A stretch of DNA of 64,000 nucleotides. It comes from Rotaria macrura (lineage: Eukaryota; Rotifera; Eurotatoria; Philodinida; Philodinidae). The first letter of the stretch is position 1; every line of letters begins with the position of its first letter. Under the pieces are notes generated by a model, which saw nothing but the letters and a program-made list of their open reading frames with translations, searched no databases and had not been told where the DNA came from. Made by a program: the position numbers and the translations under genes. This document shows, piece after piece, positions 49,825 to 63,860 of this stretch. The stretch covers positions 1 through 64,000 of the forward strand of contig OENT01000800.1 in NCBI GenBank assembly GCA_900239685.1, in the 5' to 3' direction.

Positions 49825-52800
49825 TTGAATTCAGTTTTTTAAATGAAACAATAGATCATCTGAAATATAGAAATCCAGTACTTATCTATAGATAAATATT
49901 AACTTTCATCAATTACATGTATATGCAATAGAAACAAAAAGAAAGGAAAATGATACACAATTGATTTGCTTCGATGATAGATGACGAGCAAGTGAAGTAG
50001 CATGGTGTGTATCAACTACGTTGAAATGTTTATTAACTGAGGATAATAATAAAAAAATAGGAAAACTAGACGAAGGAAACAAGAAATAAGTTTCTTGAAT
50101 GATGTAATATTTTAGACGAGCATAATGAACATGAACGATAAAATAGTTATTAATTATTTATATTGATATCGATATTCCGAAATGGAAACATGAAAATGAT
50201 TGGATTAGTATTAAATGATCAATAATAATATAAAGAAAGACTTTTGCTCATCTATTTTGTTTTAAATGTTACCACGTAAAGATTTGATTCTGTGTATGTG
50301 TGTAGTGTTATTATAATAACCGAAAACAACAACAACAACACCTATTATATGCACTATAACAATGTGTCTTGTTCTTTTTCTTTGTTTTATCTCTGCTCTG
50401 TAATGAAATTAGAAAATGGCATACTTTTCTCTTCACTGTTTTCACGTTACGAGTATCTTTTTGTGGTATCGTATCATGCTTCTGTGTTTAGATTGAGAAG
50501 TAATGTAGGAAGGCGATGATTCAGATAAAATGAATTTGTGTATGAATAAGTTTGTGTAGTAGAAGAGGGTAAGGTCTTCTTATCGATTTCGATACGCGTG
50601 GCAGTAAAAGAGATCATCAGAAAATGTATAACAACCATTATACAAGAAGTAGGCTATTTCATTTTCATAACTATTAACTAGATAGACAATCATCGAAGGT
50701 CGATTGATGACGTACAAACTTTATCGTCTAGTTAATTCAGATAGTCATTTGTGCAGGAACAATAACAGATATTCTGTTTCTTTCATATAACACTTAGTTA
50801 TTGTGAAGAATTTTTCCGATGAACAACAAGAAAAACTAGGCAATACTTGTCGTACTTATTTCGTCGACAACAAGTACAAATGTAAGTAGACTTCTTAAGT
50901 AAATATGCCAATGGAATGTTTGATAGACGACTCGTTTCTATCAGTATCTTGATACGGTAAGAAAAGAAGTATGTCTCTCCAGGTGATCTTCTTTTTTTCG
51001 TCGGTCTTGTTTACTCCTTTGACGAAATACTCACATTAATTAATTTTATTCACTTCGATTCAATAAAACAAAAATTAGGCGCTTGCTTAAGAACGATGAC
51101 GACTAAATCTACGATGTAGAAAATTTTGTTGCTACTTTTTTTCGTTTTAATTTACAACATAGTATCATCCTATTTGATAAAAAATATGATAATGGAATGA
51201 ATAGTCTATAGTCAAATAAGTGTCCAAAAGACGAATGTTTTACCTTCGTGAAAGAAATGAAGGTCATAAAGTTTCGTCTTTATTATACAATAATCAAAAG
51301 TTAACGTTACGATTTTTTGTGTCTCTCACATGTCTGTTAGTGAAAATAAATTCAAATGCAATATATAAATAAATATATATATCATGAGAAGAGATATTTG
51401 ATTGAATGATATAACAAAAAAAGTAACGATTAAGTTAATCATACCGACCCGAAAACAGTTTACATCTTACGAGTGTTCTTTTGTTATTTGCAAGAGTGTT
51501 TTTCCCTTGTTGTGTTTCTTTTTGGCTTCTACATTCAATTCCAATGATACGATTCGTTTCATTGTCGTTTTTTTCGAATCAACGTTATATGGAAAGAATT
51601 GACCAAAATGTCAACAATTCAATATATTACGTTCTTGTCAGTCTTTATCACATGTGAGACTACCTGTTTTCTATCTCTTGTTTATTGTTCTTCGTAGAAA
51701 TAGTCATGATTATAGAAAAAAGAATTGATAAAAGCATTTTTTTTAAGTAAACAATTTCATTCAATAAAGAAGAGATCATGAAAAGCAATAGTTCTCTAGA
51801 AGAATAGCCGTGTTTTAATACGTATTAGCGATGCATTATTAATTAGACTGATATTGATGTTTATTGTTGCATTTTATGATGAAAATGACATGTTCTTGTG
51901 CCATATTTCTATTGATAAACGGATAATAGTGATCCATAAAACTTAGATTAGACATTGTTAATGTGCAAAAACAGCCTTCTCCTAAACGAAGAATTGAGCT
52001 AAAGTAAGTAATCAACAAGGTTTGAATCGATAGGATGTAAATTATGTTTTCATTCTGATGAATATTTTCTTGTTATACACGAGTCGTTTTCTTCCGTGTA
52101 GAAACAATAATTGAGAGGTTCTTTACATGCAAAATGCAGGCAATGCACAGATGTTTTTTTGAACTTCGAATGATTATATCTATAGAATGGAAGAAGAAAA
52201 AGACTTGTAATTTTTAAGCAATATGTAAGTGAACTAATTCTATCATACTTGAAAAGTTCAGTCTCAACTGTTTTCTTGCTTGGAATTTATGAGGAAATAA
52301 CTGGTCGGTAACACATAGACAAACAAGGCCCTCGGTTCTTGGATGATATAGAAGGAGTGATAAATCCTGCCAACTACTCCATGTTCATGAATTTTGAGAC
52401 ATGTCATTTTTATAGCAGAAATATAGGGCTATCTTTCGGTAAAGAGAAAACGTTCACAGCGTGAAAAATGAGTGAGCTATTGACAAAACATTAAGTAGCG
52501 CACAGACATTAATTTTCAAAACAATTTTCGCAGGTCTAAAATTGTGTTTCGTATTTGATAATATCACTTGGGACATCAAAGTAACAATGTTCATTTGTAT
52601 TTCAAGCTACTAGTACTATTTTAAATCTTAAAAACGTTTCTGTTAATAAAATACGATAGGAGAAAAAGAGCCTTTTCAATCTATTTTTACATGAAAAAGC
52701 TGAATTTCCGCTGGTAACCATCATTTAGTTTTGTAGTTATTAAAAACAAACGAGACATATCAATGAAGGATCTACGAGAACCTACTTAAAAACTCTAAAT

Positions 52801-53451
52801 GACTAAGATCTATTATTTTATCTCCGAAGATTCGAGAGCCCAACTTCAACCACGCTGGTTGGCCGTTAGCCGTTTTGTATGTTTAGCGTCTGACAAAAAT
52901 ATGGTACGTTAAGGAGAAATGAAAACAGTTAGAAAATTTACTTCACATAGAATAGAGTAGAATTATGTTATCGTTATGTGATCTCATGAATCCATTCTCA
53001 ATCAAAATCTAGTTCATTGAAGTAATATTTGAAAATGAGTGCAACAATATTCGCATGAGAAATGAATGATGTCGTCATATGAACTCTTTGATTTAATGCC
53101 AACAAAAGTATGAAATATTGAAATAATCTTTATTGTAAATATATTACCAACGTTCGCTTTGATAAATGTTTCTACTAACTATAACTTAATGATGATGACT
53201 CTATTAAACAGTTCAGACTTCTATGACTCATTCATTCATCTATCTAAACATTAATATGGATAATAGATAAGCATAGCAACTATGGCTGCAAGCATGCAAA
53301 GCAAAGCAGCAACAACTAACATATGAAACAGAGGATCGACGATAACATTTGATTGGTGGGTAGAAACAACAAATGATTGCATTTGTCAACAGTCATCACA
53401 ACAGCTGGCTATTTCAATTACATTCATTGCGGACAAATTTACTGAAAGATC
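49825..53451. other. Divergent intergenic region, 3.6 kb
   Basis: Lies between the divergent myosin and REXO1 genes. No coding model and no repeat pair noticed. A short CAA run lies at about 50327-50340. The myosin promoter and any 5' non-coding exon should be in its left part. Confidence 0.5.
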
Positions 53452-53916
53452 ATGTTTCCTTCCGCTAACCATTTTCGTGATGTTCAATGTCCATTTTTTT
53501 CTCGTGTTGGTTGTCCAAGACCACATTGTCATTTTAAACATATGCAAACATCATCACAATCAACTGCCACCACGAATACATCGTCATCATTAATAAACAT
53601 ACCACCAGGTTTGCTTCTCTAAAATAAAATTGAACTTTATTAATATACTGAGAATTCATTGATAGATGCAAATGAAACACTCAATAAACTTATTAATCAA
53701 TTATCCACAGCTGCAGCGGCGAATCCAGCAGCAACAGCTACAACAACAAATTCAACGCCTTCTATTAACATAACATCTATTTTACAGAGTACACTTTTAC
53801 AAAGTTTAACAACCGTTTTTGCAAATGCATTGAATTCCACGGTACAATCAACAATTAATAATACTGAAGCATCAGATAAAGTAGCACAAACAATAAATAA
53901 TATAGCAGCACAATTA

Positions 53917-53948
<32 letters not shown>

Positions 53949-56900
53949 ACAAACGCCACCAACATTAACGACAACTCCTACTGAAGGCATTCCTGAATAT
54001 CGACCAACACCGATTGTAGAACTTGAACGAAGAAGACGAATACAACATCACCCAATCAAGACAATAGTAAAAACTGGTAATTATAATTTAATCGTATGCT
54101 TACTTGATAATCATTGTATTTAAATAATATTATCTAGAACCAATAGACTTTGATGCTAATGAATATGTTCAAGCAACATTTTCTCCGCCAGCAAGGTCTC
54201 CACCCTCACCTTCTCCTGATCTGCCTGAATCTGTGGAAGTAAACATTGCAACTGTTCCAACGTAAGTAATCATGCTTTAGCCAATACTAAATGACTGGAT
54301 TCCTAATGTAGTGTTCCCAAGCCAATGCAATCAGTTCCGACTAGTTCTGTTTCAAAAGAACCTCAACAATCACTGATTGACAACAATCATTCATGGATCA
54401 CACCACCAATACGTCGAAAATTATCTTCATCATCTGATCACAATGATTTCGATGAACGCAAACCTTTCGTTGTGAAAAAAATGGCATCGTCAGAAATAAT
54501 TCAAAATCAGAAGAAAGTAGTTAGTAAGCCGACAGCAGCAATAAAACCAAATATATTAGGAAATACGAATAAAACTGTTTCATCGACTGATCCAATGTGT
54601 AAACGTATACCGAAAAAAACAACAACAACAACAGCTAAAGTACGTTTACTGGATATTGATTTAGATAAAGTTCCAGTTACATCGTCCATATCACTTGATA
54701 TTGATATAAATGAAAATAGAAAAATGACTTCAACATCGTTGAAACGTCCATCCAATGGAGCAAATGACGTACCTCAAAAAAAGCCCAAAATAGTATCCAC
54801 AACAAAACTAACTTCGTCGACCATAGTTGGACAAAATATCAAGAAGAAGATTCCTGTTCAGAGTAGGGTTTTATTTTTTTTTCGTAATAGGTTTGAATAG
54901 AAAATCAATGCTGAAGATTTTGAACTGTTAAACATCATACTAAGGGATGCGAAGGATTCTTTCATCTTTGATGTAGTAGTACCAAACAATATGTCAAAAC
55001 GTTCAATATATTCTATACAATTATTATTATTATTAGTAGTAGTAATAGTTGTGAAAAAGTGGCTAGCTTCATAGGGAGTTCTTGTGCTAATATACATGAG
55101 GTCTTTCTGCAATAGCTTTTGAAGTAGATGAATACAAGAAAATAGCTGCCATACCTGCGAATGGACAATTTAAGGCAAGTAATCAAGCGACTTGTTATGG
55201 TTAGTACTACAGTCGTTAGAGTATCGCCTCTGGTCAAACTATGAAGTTACTTGATCATTGTAATTGTCATAATTTTAGTATAAATTAGTTTGATTATTCA
55301 TATGTCCACAGCTGAGAAAAGAAGTTAAATGTGATAACTATAGAATTAAAGTAAACTTTTGAACGTTCTAAAGCGACTTCAATTTAATTATGAACGAATA
55401 ACTTATTCTTGTAATTGTATTGATACACATGCAGCGAGTAACTGTTGACTTGAACATTCCATTTATACATCTTGTAGTTCATATGAAAAATCGAACTGTA
55501 TTAGAAAACATTTCCATCAAAATGGAAACATCATAGTTTCTAAAGTAACAATAAATTGAAAAAATTAAACATTATGAATAATATGAGTCAGAAATTTCAA
55601 CAATATTTGTTAAACACGATTTCGTATGAAAATTAAAGTATCAAGATGAAAATTTTCAATCTCACACCGATCTTTATATCAATGATGTATCACTCTAAAT
55701 TATTAACTATTTGTACATTACATGCCCCAAATATGAAGTAAATCGTTGGAATAGAAACATGTCGGAAAACAGATCCAATACAAAATTTACGATGTGATTG
55801 GTAAGAAAATGTAGATTGTGTGTCACATCGTAGCCCTCTAGGAATAACACTACTTGCAGAAAAGATTGAAATATGAAAAGAAATGATGTTCCATACCGTA
55901 AACATTTCATTTTGTGTTCTATAATAAAACCTTCTAATCCAACAAAGAAACTTCATTTTCTTTAAATTATGAAATTTGATAATTAGCAAACGTCTACAAA
56001 TATATAACGTATATTCTGTTTAGATGGAATCAACAAGAGTAAAAGTGATGATGAAGATGATGAGTTAGCTTTATTAGATCAAGTATTTTATTCTCCGAAA
56101 CCATTAGAAACAATTGGATCTTCAAAAAAATCCGTATCCTCTGCTGTACCACCAAGTTCTATTCAACAGTTTGCTTCACGTTACTCATCTTTAGCAAAGT
56201 TGCCAAGTGATTCGAATTCATCCGTTTCAAACAATTATACTCGAGCTGAAACTTCTACTGATGGTCGTCGTATCGCTCATCAACCAAAAATTCATCCCAC
56301 TGCAAATAATACATCATTTACACCTTTATTACAACCATTAGTTGATCCAAATTCTAGTAGCAATAAAATTCCTTTCAAAACTCGCCAAGAATATTTAACA
56401 TTTTTTTTAAATGAACTTAAAAAACAACCTGTCAACTCGAACAATTTAGCCCCAACGGCACCGGTCTTTTCACGAGCACAAGCAATCGAAAAAGAAATTT
56501 TTGATAAATCAACAAATAAAAATTCATATTTAAATTTAGCTGCAAAACACTTACGGCAATTACGATCAGAAGAAACAACAACTAGTACAATTAAGACTGA
56601 AGAAAATTTATCGAAAAAACCTAATGTACAACGGCTTGTTGTGTCACATTCAGCAATGCTTACTGGCGGTAAAACAGAAAATGTTAGTTTTGGAATAAAA
56701 AAACAAAAAGAAGTCGATCTTAAAACTCTCACAGGTGAAGAAAGAATATTCTCTACACTTATCAGCTGCCTCCAATCTGTGATTGTTTTTATTTAGATTT
56801 TGAAATTTATACACTTTTACTTGTCTATAAGGCATCTGACCGAGATTTAATAGAGAATGGTTATCCAGCTTTTTCACTGGATTTTCCAGATAAAGTTTTA

Positions 56901-58834
56901 ATTAAAAATAAAAATCCAATCTATAATCCACCGAATAAGATTTATTCTTCCGATTGTAAGTATCTATATGTGCACGTATATTTCACTTTTCGTTTTCATC
57001 TATTTGATTTTGACCATAGCAAATACTCGTGTGTGTTGTCGATGTAGTAAAGCTTATAAAATTGATAAATATGGAGAATATCTCAATCAAGAGGATTGTA
57101 TTTATCATTGGGGACGAATGAGATCGCAACGAGGTGAAAGAATATAAAATTTTGATTTGTGTTTCATCCAAAGATGTCTTCGTTTTTCTAAAAATTAGTT
57201 GCCGGACAAATTGACAAAACTTATTCATGTTGTTCGGGAAAAATAAATGCAGTCGGTTGTGCTGTTGGTAAATATCATGTATCTGACAGTGATGATACAC
57301 AATTAATGTCAGGTTATGTTAAAACTCAGCCACTTCGAAAACAATTAGGAGCGAATGAATGTTACGGAATTTACGCACTGGATTGTGAAATGGTGAGTAG
57401 TTCATGATGATCTTTTCTCGGTACTTTTTTTTACATACATACCGTACGTCCTTATGAAATGTCTTGAAAGCATGTTGACAAAGAGAATCGTTGATTTAGT
57501 AATAGATTATGTTTTGATAAGAAATCAAAGTTCCTTATTGGACGTAGCAACATAATCTTCAAGTTGAAAAAGTAATTCTTAAGAAAAAAAGATAGAAGAA
57601 GAGTATTTCATCGTTTTCGGATATAGATTTAGTTGTTGATATGAAATTGCTAGTTAACAATTTATCACTCGGTCTATTGAACATTCGAAAGTTAATTTAA
57701 AACACGAAAGACTGTATGTTGAATTCTTTAATTGTCACCATAAGTCTTCGTTAGTGTCAATTCTTTATCCCTGATACGTTCGTTAAGAATGAAAGAGGAA
57801 ATTTTTCCATATAAAGTGATAAAAGAAGCAATGCTTCCACAGAATCACTGAGTCATAGTGTGATTTGTATTTCAAAAAATTCGTTCGAAAGCAATCAAGA
57901 AAATGTATACATGAATCAAAATGATATTCGTTATATGAATACTTACAATTGACAATACATATACATCTTATTTAAAATAAGATTCATTTCATACTGAACT
58001 TTGTTACGAAACTCTTAAAGATCAACTCTATAATAAATGATTAGATCGAAGTTTAACAACTCTAATATCGATATTGAGACATTTATAGACTGAACTCATG
58101 TGTGAAGAAATATCTGTGAGAAATGAAGTACACTCTCTTATGTGAGTCTTGAGAAAGGGATAATAGACAAAGATTGAAAGGAAAATACGAATTTTCTTCA
58201 ACAAAAATAAATTTCGTTCATCTATTTCATTTATTTTTAGTGTTACACAGTTAATGGTCTTGAACTTGTTCGTGTTAGTGTTGTTAATCATAAATTGCAA
58301 TCAGTCTATGAAACTTTAGTCAAACCGTACCATAAAATACTTGATTATAATACACGTTGGTCAGGAATAACTGAAAGTCATCTAAAATCTTGTAATGTAA
58401 CATTAGAAGATGTACAAAAACGTTTATTGAAATTATTTAATGATAAATCGATTCTTCTCGGTCATTCATTGGAAAGTGATTTGAAAGCATTAAAAGTAAG
58501 CAATGAATCTTTGAAAAGAAAACAGATCTTATCTGCTTGCTATTAGATCGTACATAACACTGTTGTTGATACATCTCTTGTTTTTCCACATGCAAAAGGA
58601 AAACCATTTAAACGTGCATTGAAAACATTAATGTCAGAATTTTTAACTAAAATCATTCAAGAAAGTGGTATGTAAATAATTATTTACATGAAAGAGGAAA
58701 AACCTATAGTTGTTGTTAATATTTTGTTTCATTTAGTCGATGGACATGATTCAAAGGAAGATGCTATATCTTGTATGGAACTTATGCTATGGAAAATAAT
58801 GCAAGATCTTAAAAGTAGTTCATCCAATCGTTAA
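53452..58834 (+). CDS. REXO1: RNA exonuclease 1 (REXO1-like)
   Basis: Eleven exons: 53452-53608, 53666-54076, 54138-54261, 54312-54862, 56024-56734, 56797-56955, 57020-57133, 57199-57392, 58241-58495, 58547-58667, 58737-58834; 964 residues, every phase consistent. REXO1/EloA-BP1 is a nuclear protein with a DEDDh 3'-5' exonuclease domain. The N-terminus has the REXO1 CCCH finger (CPFFSRVGCPRPHCHFKH). The middle is low-complexity, Ser/Thr-rich, with a Gln run. Then come the conserved EYLTFFLNEL and YLNLAAKHLRQLR segments, a Cys-rich zinc module (RVCCRCSKAYKI ... CIYHWGR ... YSCCSG), and the nuclease: YALDCEM (D, E), GHSLESDLKAL (D), HNTVVDTSLVFP, DGHDSKEDA (H, D). All five catalytic residues are present. 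Introns 4 (1161 bp) and 8 (848 bp) are long. Confidence 0.96.
53916..53952 (+). repeat. CAA/CAG repeat encoding a Gln run in REXO1
   Basis: A mixed CAA/CAG tract giving about 12 glutamines in the disordered N-terminal part of REXO1. It is likely length-polymorphic. Confidence 0.85.
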
Positions 58835-58899
58835 CATGAAGAGTTTTTCTATGTTATCTTCGATAGTAAAAGAATTGCTTTTGGTTTCAATACTATTAT

Positions 58900-58934
<35 letters not shown>

Positions 58935-59819
58935 TATGTCAATTCACACAATTTAACTAATCGAACATATGTATTTATGAGTCCATGATTAATGTCTTTC
59001 TTTAAGTTTATTTCTAGTGAACATGTTTTCTGTGCATGTGTGTATTTTTTTCTTTCACTTGAAAAATAAGGTGGTTTAACGTTTCTTTTCAATAATTATG
59101 AATAAATATGACTTGATGGATTTTAAAACACTGAAATGAATGATTTCCATGAATGGCAAAACTACATGTAAGTTATATTGGAGAATTTCATTAGGAATAC
59201 TTTGAAGTTTTGAAACATTTGTTTGTTATTATTATTATTATTACTGAAATCTTCAAAAAGGATCAAGACGACATTAATTAAGTTACTTGATATACTATGA
59301 TTTCGCCATGATAAGGTCTACGCACATGTCCGAAAATTGATTAACTAGTCAAACAGAATAGTATTAATGTGAACCTTCACTGACATTTGAGGCTGACACG
59401 ATGAATTCAAATTGCAAATGTATCAATGAATTATTTCGAGTTAAAAATACTCGGTTGCATTGCTTTTAATCTTCGTCGCACACAGGAAACGAAAGAAAAA
59501 ATATGAAAATTTTCAAGATTGGAATTAATTTTTGGTCGATGGAAGTACTTCTATACAGTTTAGATCAATAAAATGTTCGTTCCTTACCTCTTTACCAAAC
59601 GACTGATGTGTTTGAAATTGATCTTTATCAAAACTTGATTATCACATATGGAACACGAATGCCTGATTGTATCTATCTCATCATTTCTGTTCGATTATGC
59701 ATCCATCCATTTTACTTTGATTATTAGCAGTTTCCTTGATATGAAATAGTTTTATGTGAATGCAGTATTTATTTTTTCAAAAACTTAGTTTAACAGGGCG
59801 AACAAATAAAAAACCTTAG
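58835..59819. other. Intergenic region
   Basis: Starts with a (TA)n/(ACAT)n stretch at about 58892-58935. An AATAAA-like site occurs near 59101. Otherwise AT-rich with an (ATT)n run near 59227-59243; no gene seen. Confidence 0.45.
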
Positions 59820-60457
59820 TAGGGGTACAACAAATCCAAGGCTTTGGGATTTGGTGTAAATAGATTTGGATCTGTTCTCGACTGTGATATGGATTTGGAT
59901 TTGGGTTTGGGTTTGGTCTTAAATTATCCAAATCTGATGAGAATTTTTAATATAAAGTCTTAGAAGGGAGAAAAGAGTATCAATTCTTAGATGTTGATAT
60001 AAAATTGTTTAGATTTGGTATAGATTTGGGTTTGGATTGGGATTTGTGTCTTAGATTTGGATTTGGGATTTGATCTGTATCATTATGGTTAGGATTTGGG
60101 TAGGATTTGGGTTTGGAATTTGGATTTGGAATTGAGATTTGGTTTCAATCTAGCACGACTACAAAATTTGACTGATGTTAGATCGGAAACAAATCCCAAG
60201 TCCAAATCCAAATCTAAGACCCAAACCCAAATCCAAGTCCAAACCCCAAATCCCAAATGTATCACCAATCCCGAATCCCAAATCTAAGCTGAAAAAAGTA
60301 ATATACACAATTCTGTGATCCAAAATGTAGACGAAATCCACAGCTAGGAACTCAGTTCTAACCATACCCCAAATCCAGAAACCAAAACCAAATCCAAGTC
60401 CAAACCTCAGAGATTTGGTGACAAATCCCAAATCCATTCAAGATTTGTTGCACCCCT
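59820..60457. mobile_element. hAT-like MITE filled with TTTGGR hexamers, about 640 bp
   Basis: Ends match as inverted repeats: TAGGGGTACAACAAATC at 59820 and, on the other strand at the right end, TAGGGGTGCAACAAATC. They are flanked by AAACCTTAG (59811-59819) and AAACCTAAG (60458-60466), a 9-bp direct repeat with one difference. TAGGGGTG termini with an 8-bp-class duplication are typical of hAT elements. The left half is rich in TTTGGA/TTTGGG repeats and the right half in their complement, so the whole unit folds back. It makes spurious open frames on both strands and has no true coding capacity. Confidence 0.8.
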
Positions 60458-60530
60458 AAACCTAAGGAAACAAAAACTTGAAGTGAAAACAAACATTTTG
60501 ATAAATTTGAACATTGTAACGCATAATTTT

Positions 60531-63253
60531 CTATATATTTAATTCATTTTGACCACAGTATGCAACATCAGATTGAAAAGGATCATCATTTAGATAGATC
60601 GAGAGCATACCGATACTATACGGGTCATCGAAACTGGTCGTAAAATCTGTATTATTAGTAATTGTATTTTCCGATGTGTCATTGACTTGAGTTATATCCT
60701 ATTCAAATTAATAGAAAAACAACTTGAGAAGATTTAGATTATTTGAATTGAAAGAAAAAGTTTCCTTTTCTCATTATAAATGTAAGTGTGACAAGTTATT
60801 TCTCGTTATGAGACATATTGTAAAAAGAGTTTTGAAATTTAGTGTACAGATATTTAGACCTTTACCTGTAGAAATCATTGCAGATTCTAACCACAGAGTA
60901 TATCAAGATAATGGATAATTTATTTAAAACCGATCGAATATGGTATGCTAACAATCGCTGATCAAAATTTATCAAGATATATTCTCGTGACTATTTAAAG
61001 AATTCAGCGAGAGAATACTGAGCTAATATGATTTCCAAAATAGACGCCAGAGACTTAAATCGTGTCCAAGTAAAGTCTGGTCGGTATTAGAGCAACAAAC
61101 TTTTTATACTAAGAATACAAAAATTAGTTTCAATAACTTACGAAGAGAAGTTCTTCATTAGTTGGTCCATAAGTTAATAACGGTGCGAAAGTATCACTCA
61201 CCGTTTGAACAGTGTTATTATAAACTGGAATATTTTCATTCAAACGTAGAGTAGAATCACTATAATTTGTGAATGAATTTGTTGCCGATGAATAATTTTG
61301 TCGCTTTGATATTTTTTTCGATTTGGAGCTTTGATTCTTAGCGTTTTCTAGAATAGCCTATTCTAGTACGATCAAGAGATAGTAAAACGATAGCATACGG
61401 CGTTTGTTCGATTGATTTTGCTTCGATGGTGTTGAGTTCATCTTTTGTGGAACACTCACATTATCTGGAACATTTTTTCTCGTACATCTCCCTAGATTTT
61501 CGAAAAATGGTTTTTCATCTGTTATAACTTCAACTATGATTACTTATAAAAGTCATTGCATCAGATAGGCAAAGGGTTTTCCAATAGATATTACCATCTT
61601 TTTGAAGTACAAGAGCAAGATGAGCCGTGTTTTCATTGATTCTTGAGTCTAATGATTGGGTTCCACTTTCGTATACGTCTGTAGCTAAAAGTTCCAGGGG
61701 TTTCGCATCTTGTTTTTTTGCCCCATTGATCACTACAGTTCTTAAATCGAGTCTATAAATGATAAACGAAAACAATTTCATTTTAAGATCATAAATTCAC
61801 TTTACTCCATTTCTTGATTACTGTCAAGGTTGCCCTCTGTAATTGGTATCTCATATGGTTTACATAATCGACTTATATCTTTTCCAACTAACGCTCGCTG
61901 TGAATGATAGAAGAGCGAGCATACTCCGTTTTTATATTCGACCAATACAATGTAAACAAGCAAAATCCAACCTTCAAGGTCGCCACCATTAATGTCTTCA
62001 CACCAAATCTATTAATAAAATCAATCAACATAGTTTACTAACCAGGAAACTAACCATGGCATTTATCACCAGAGTTACTGTTTGTCAGTGCACTAATCTT
62101 GTCACAGATTGTAACACTGATCTAGATGCTCACGTTCAGAATTGTCTCAAGCACTATGAACGCATCAAACTACGAGAGTTTTAGAGCTTTTTAAATTTTT
62201 CTGTTTATCTACTGAAAGTATTTGAATTGCTAAATCAGGAGCACACTGTGCGAGCTTAGTCTTTTTTAATGGAAAAGAACTTAATCTCGGAAGCTTTTAT
62301 TTCATATTCATATTCATAATATCAAATGATTGTCTTCGAAAAACTCCCAACGGAAAATATAAAACATGAACCAAAGAGCAATAATGAAAACAATCTGATC
62401 TTACACTCATCATGCTTCATCCTACGTCTAAACATATATGTTTAGATCAGTGTAATGCTGACCTTAAAAATAGTGGACCACCGTGTTTGTTTTCAATTCA
62501 TAAACGTTTGTTTGTTGGAATCTTCTTACCTTTATTCTAGGCAATATAGATTGATTTGCTTTGTTTGCGGGTTTCTGAGCTTGAATTCGACTTAGTTCAC
62601 CTGTTTTCGTTCCAGTTCTCACATGTATTGCATCGCAAAGATACTGGTCTCGCTGTTCATTATTGACATTGTAATTATCGACAAAACACATTTTTGGGTG
62701 CATTTTCTCTTTTAAAATCAATGAAGCTTGCTCATCTCGAGGAGCATGCTCCATTTCCCCAGTGTTCTCTCCCGAAACTATAAAAGAGAAACCATTAGTT
62801 TTAAAACAGAAATCCAGCAGTATCAGAAAACCTTGCAATCTGCTTAGTGTTTCTTCGTCAATCATGGCAGTAGTGACGCAATCTATACAAAATAAGAAAA
62901 TTCACATTGATAGACTAAAAGAAAAACAAATGATTAGTAACTGGCTTACAAGGCAATTTAATTTGCAATTTAACAGTAGTTTCTTTTGAATTTACTGGTT
63001 GAACTGTAGCTTCAGTAAATGTATCTGTTTTGAAAGGATCGTAGTCTTTAATATAATCATCATCTAGGGTGACAAAGTCACCTTCGGAATCCCGAATATA
63101 TATGTTGAATGGACGCTCAGAACTTGGACACTTTTTTGAAACGAAAGCTTCAATGGGCACCATATCTTTGACCCCAGTAAGTTGTGTTGTTTTATAAGAA
63201 GTCACTTCCTTTCCATCATGATCAAGAATATATAATTTTGTGTGCACCTTCAT
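60531..63253 (-). CDS. Unrecognised protein with PB1-like N-terminus
   Basis: Eight-exon model: 62950-63253, 62832-62882, 62530-62777, 61806-62008, 61595-61752, 61460-61518, 61142-61357, 60531-60698; 468 residues, all phases consistent. I do not recognise the whole protein. Residues 1-100 start with a strand-like KLYILDHDGKEV and contain FNIYIRDSEGDFVTLDDDYI, which resembles the acidic OPCA motif of PB1 domains (YxDxxGDxVTLxxDxD), a protein-protein interaction fold. Residues about 200-270 are a compact hydrophobic block (GWILLVYIVLVEYKNGVCSL); the C-terminus is Asn/Ser/Lys-rich and looks disordered. Exons 6 and 7 are in the same frame across an in-frame TAG; a strong GTGAGT donor gives a phase-0, 102-bp intron that removes it. 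The hAT-like MITE lies just beyond the stop codon. Confidence 0.65.
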
Positions 63254-63860
63254 AGTTTGACTGCCCTATTTACTTCGCCTTAAAAGATGTGAAATACAGT
63301 AAAACTGCATTATTTATAGAGGATGGTATGTATGATACGGCTGAAAAACTTCTTCTCATTTGAAGCATGTTTTCAACCAACCAAATGTGTTTTCCGTCCT
63401 GCATGACTCAACATGTTCTTTGCAAATAAGTAAGATTGAGAAAAATAACCTCAAAAATCAACAAATTTTGCCTGTAACAGAAAAATAACATGAGTAATCA
63501 ATGCGCTGCACAGCTTTCTAGTTTAGTTATTTTTATTATTCTAATGCACACGAGAACTACAGAAAGAAAAAAGAATTCCTATCCGTAGGAAAAATGTGGT
63601 GAAATATTCCAGCCCATGAATATATTTCGCAGTGGCCAAAATCTATAAATCTAGCTACTACTAACTATCGTAGTTTCACTTTCTTTACAACAAGTCAAAC
63701 TGGTCGATAAAATCTTACGTGAATCGTTCGTAATACATTGTAGGCAGAGCATCGCATCCGTTCAAACGATACGCTGATAGCAAATTATATACAAATGGTC
63801 CTGTACGACCTTTATCTTCGATTTAACCACCTATATTATACATATAGTTTAAACTCCAGT
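63254..63860. other. Divergent intergenic region
   Basis: About 600 bp between the two PB1-like genes, presumably holding both promoters. No TATA box or repeat that I would defend. Confidence 0.35.

Noticed and set aside
53697..53990. Minus-strand 97-codon frame with a cysteine run
   Set aside because: Antisense of the REXO1 CAA/CAG tract.
60096..60437. Glycine/phenylalanine-like and lysine/proline-like repetitive frames
   Set aside because: Translation of the TTTGGR repeats of the MITE, not genes.
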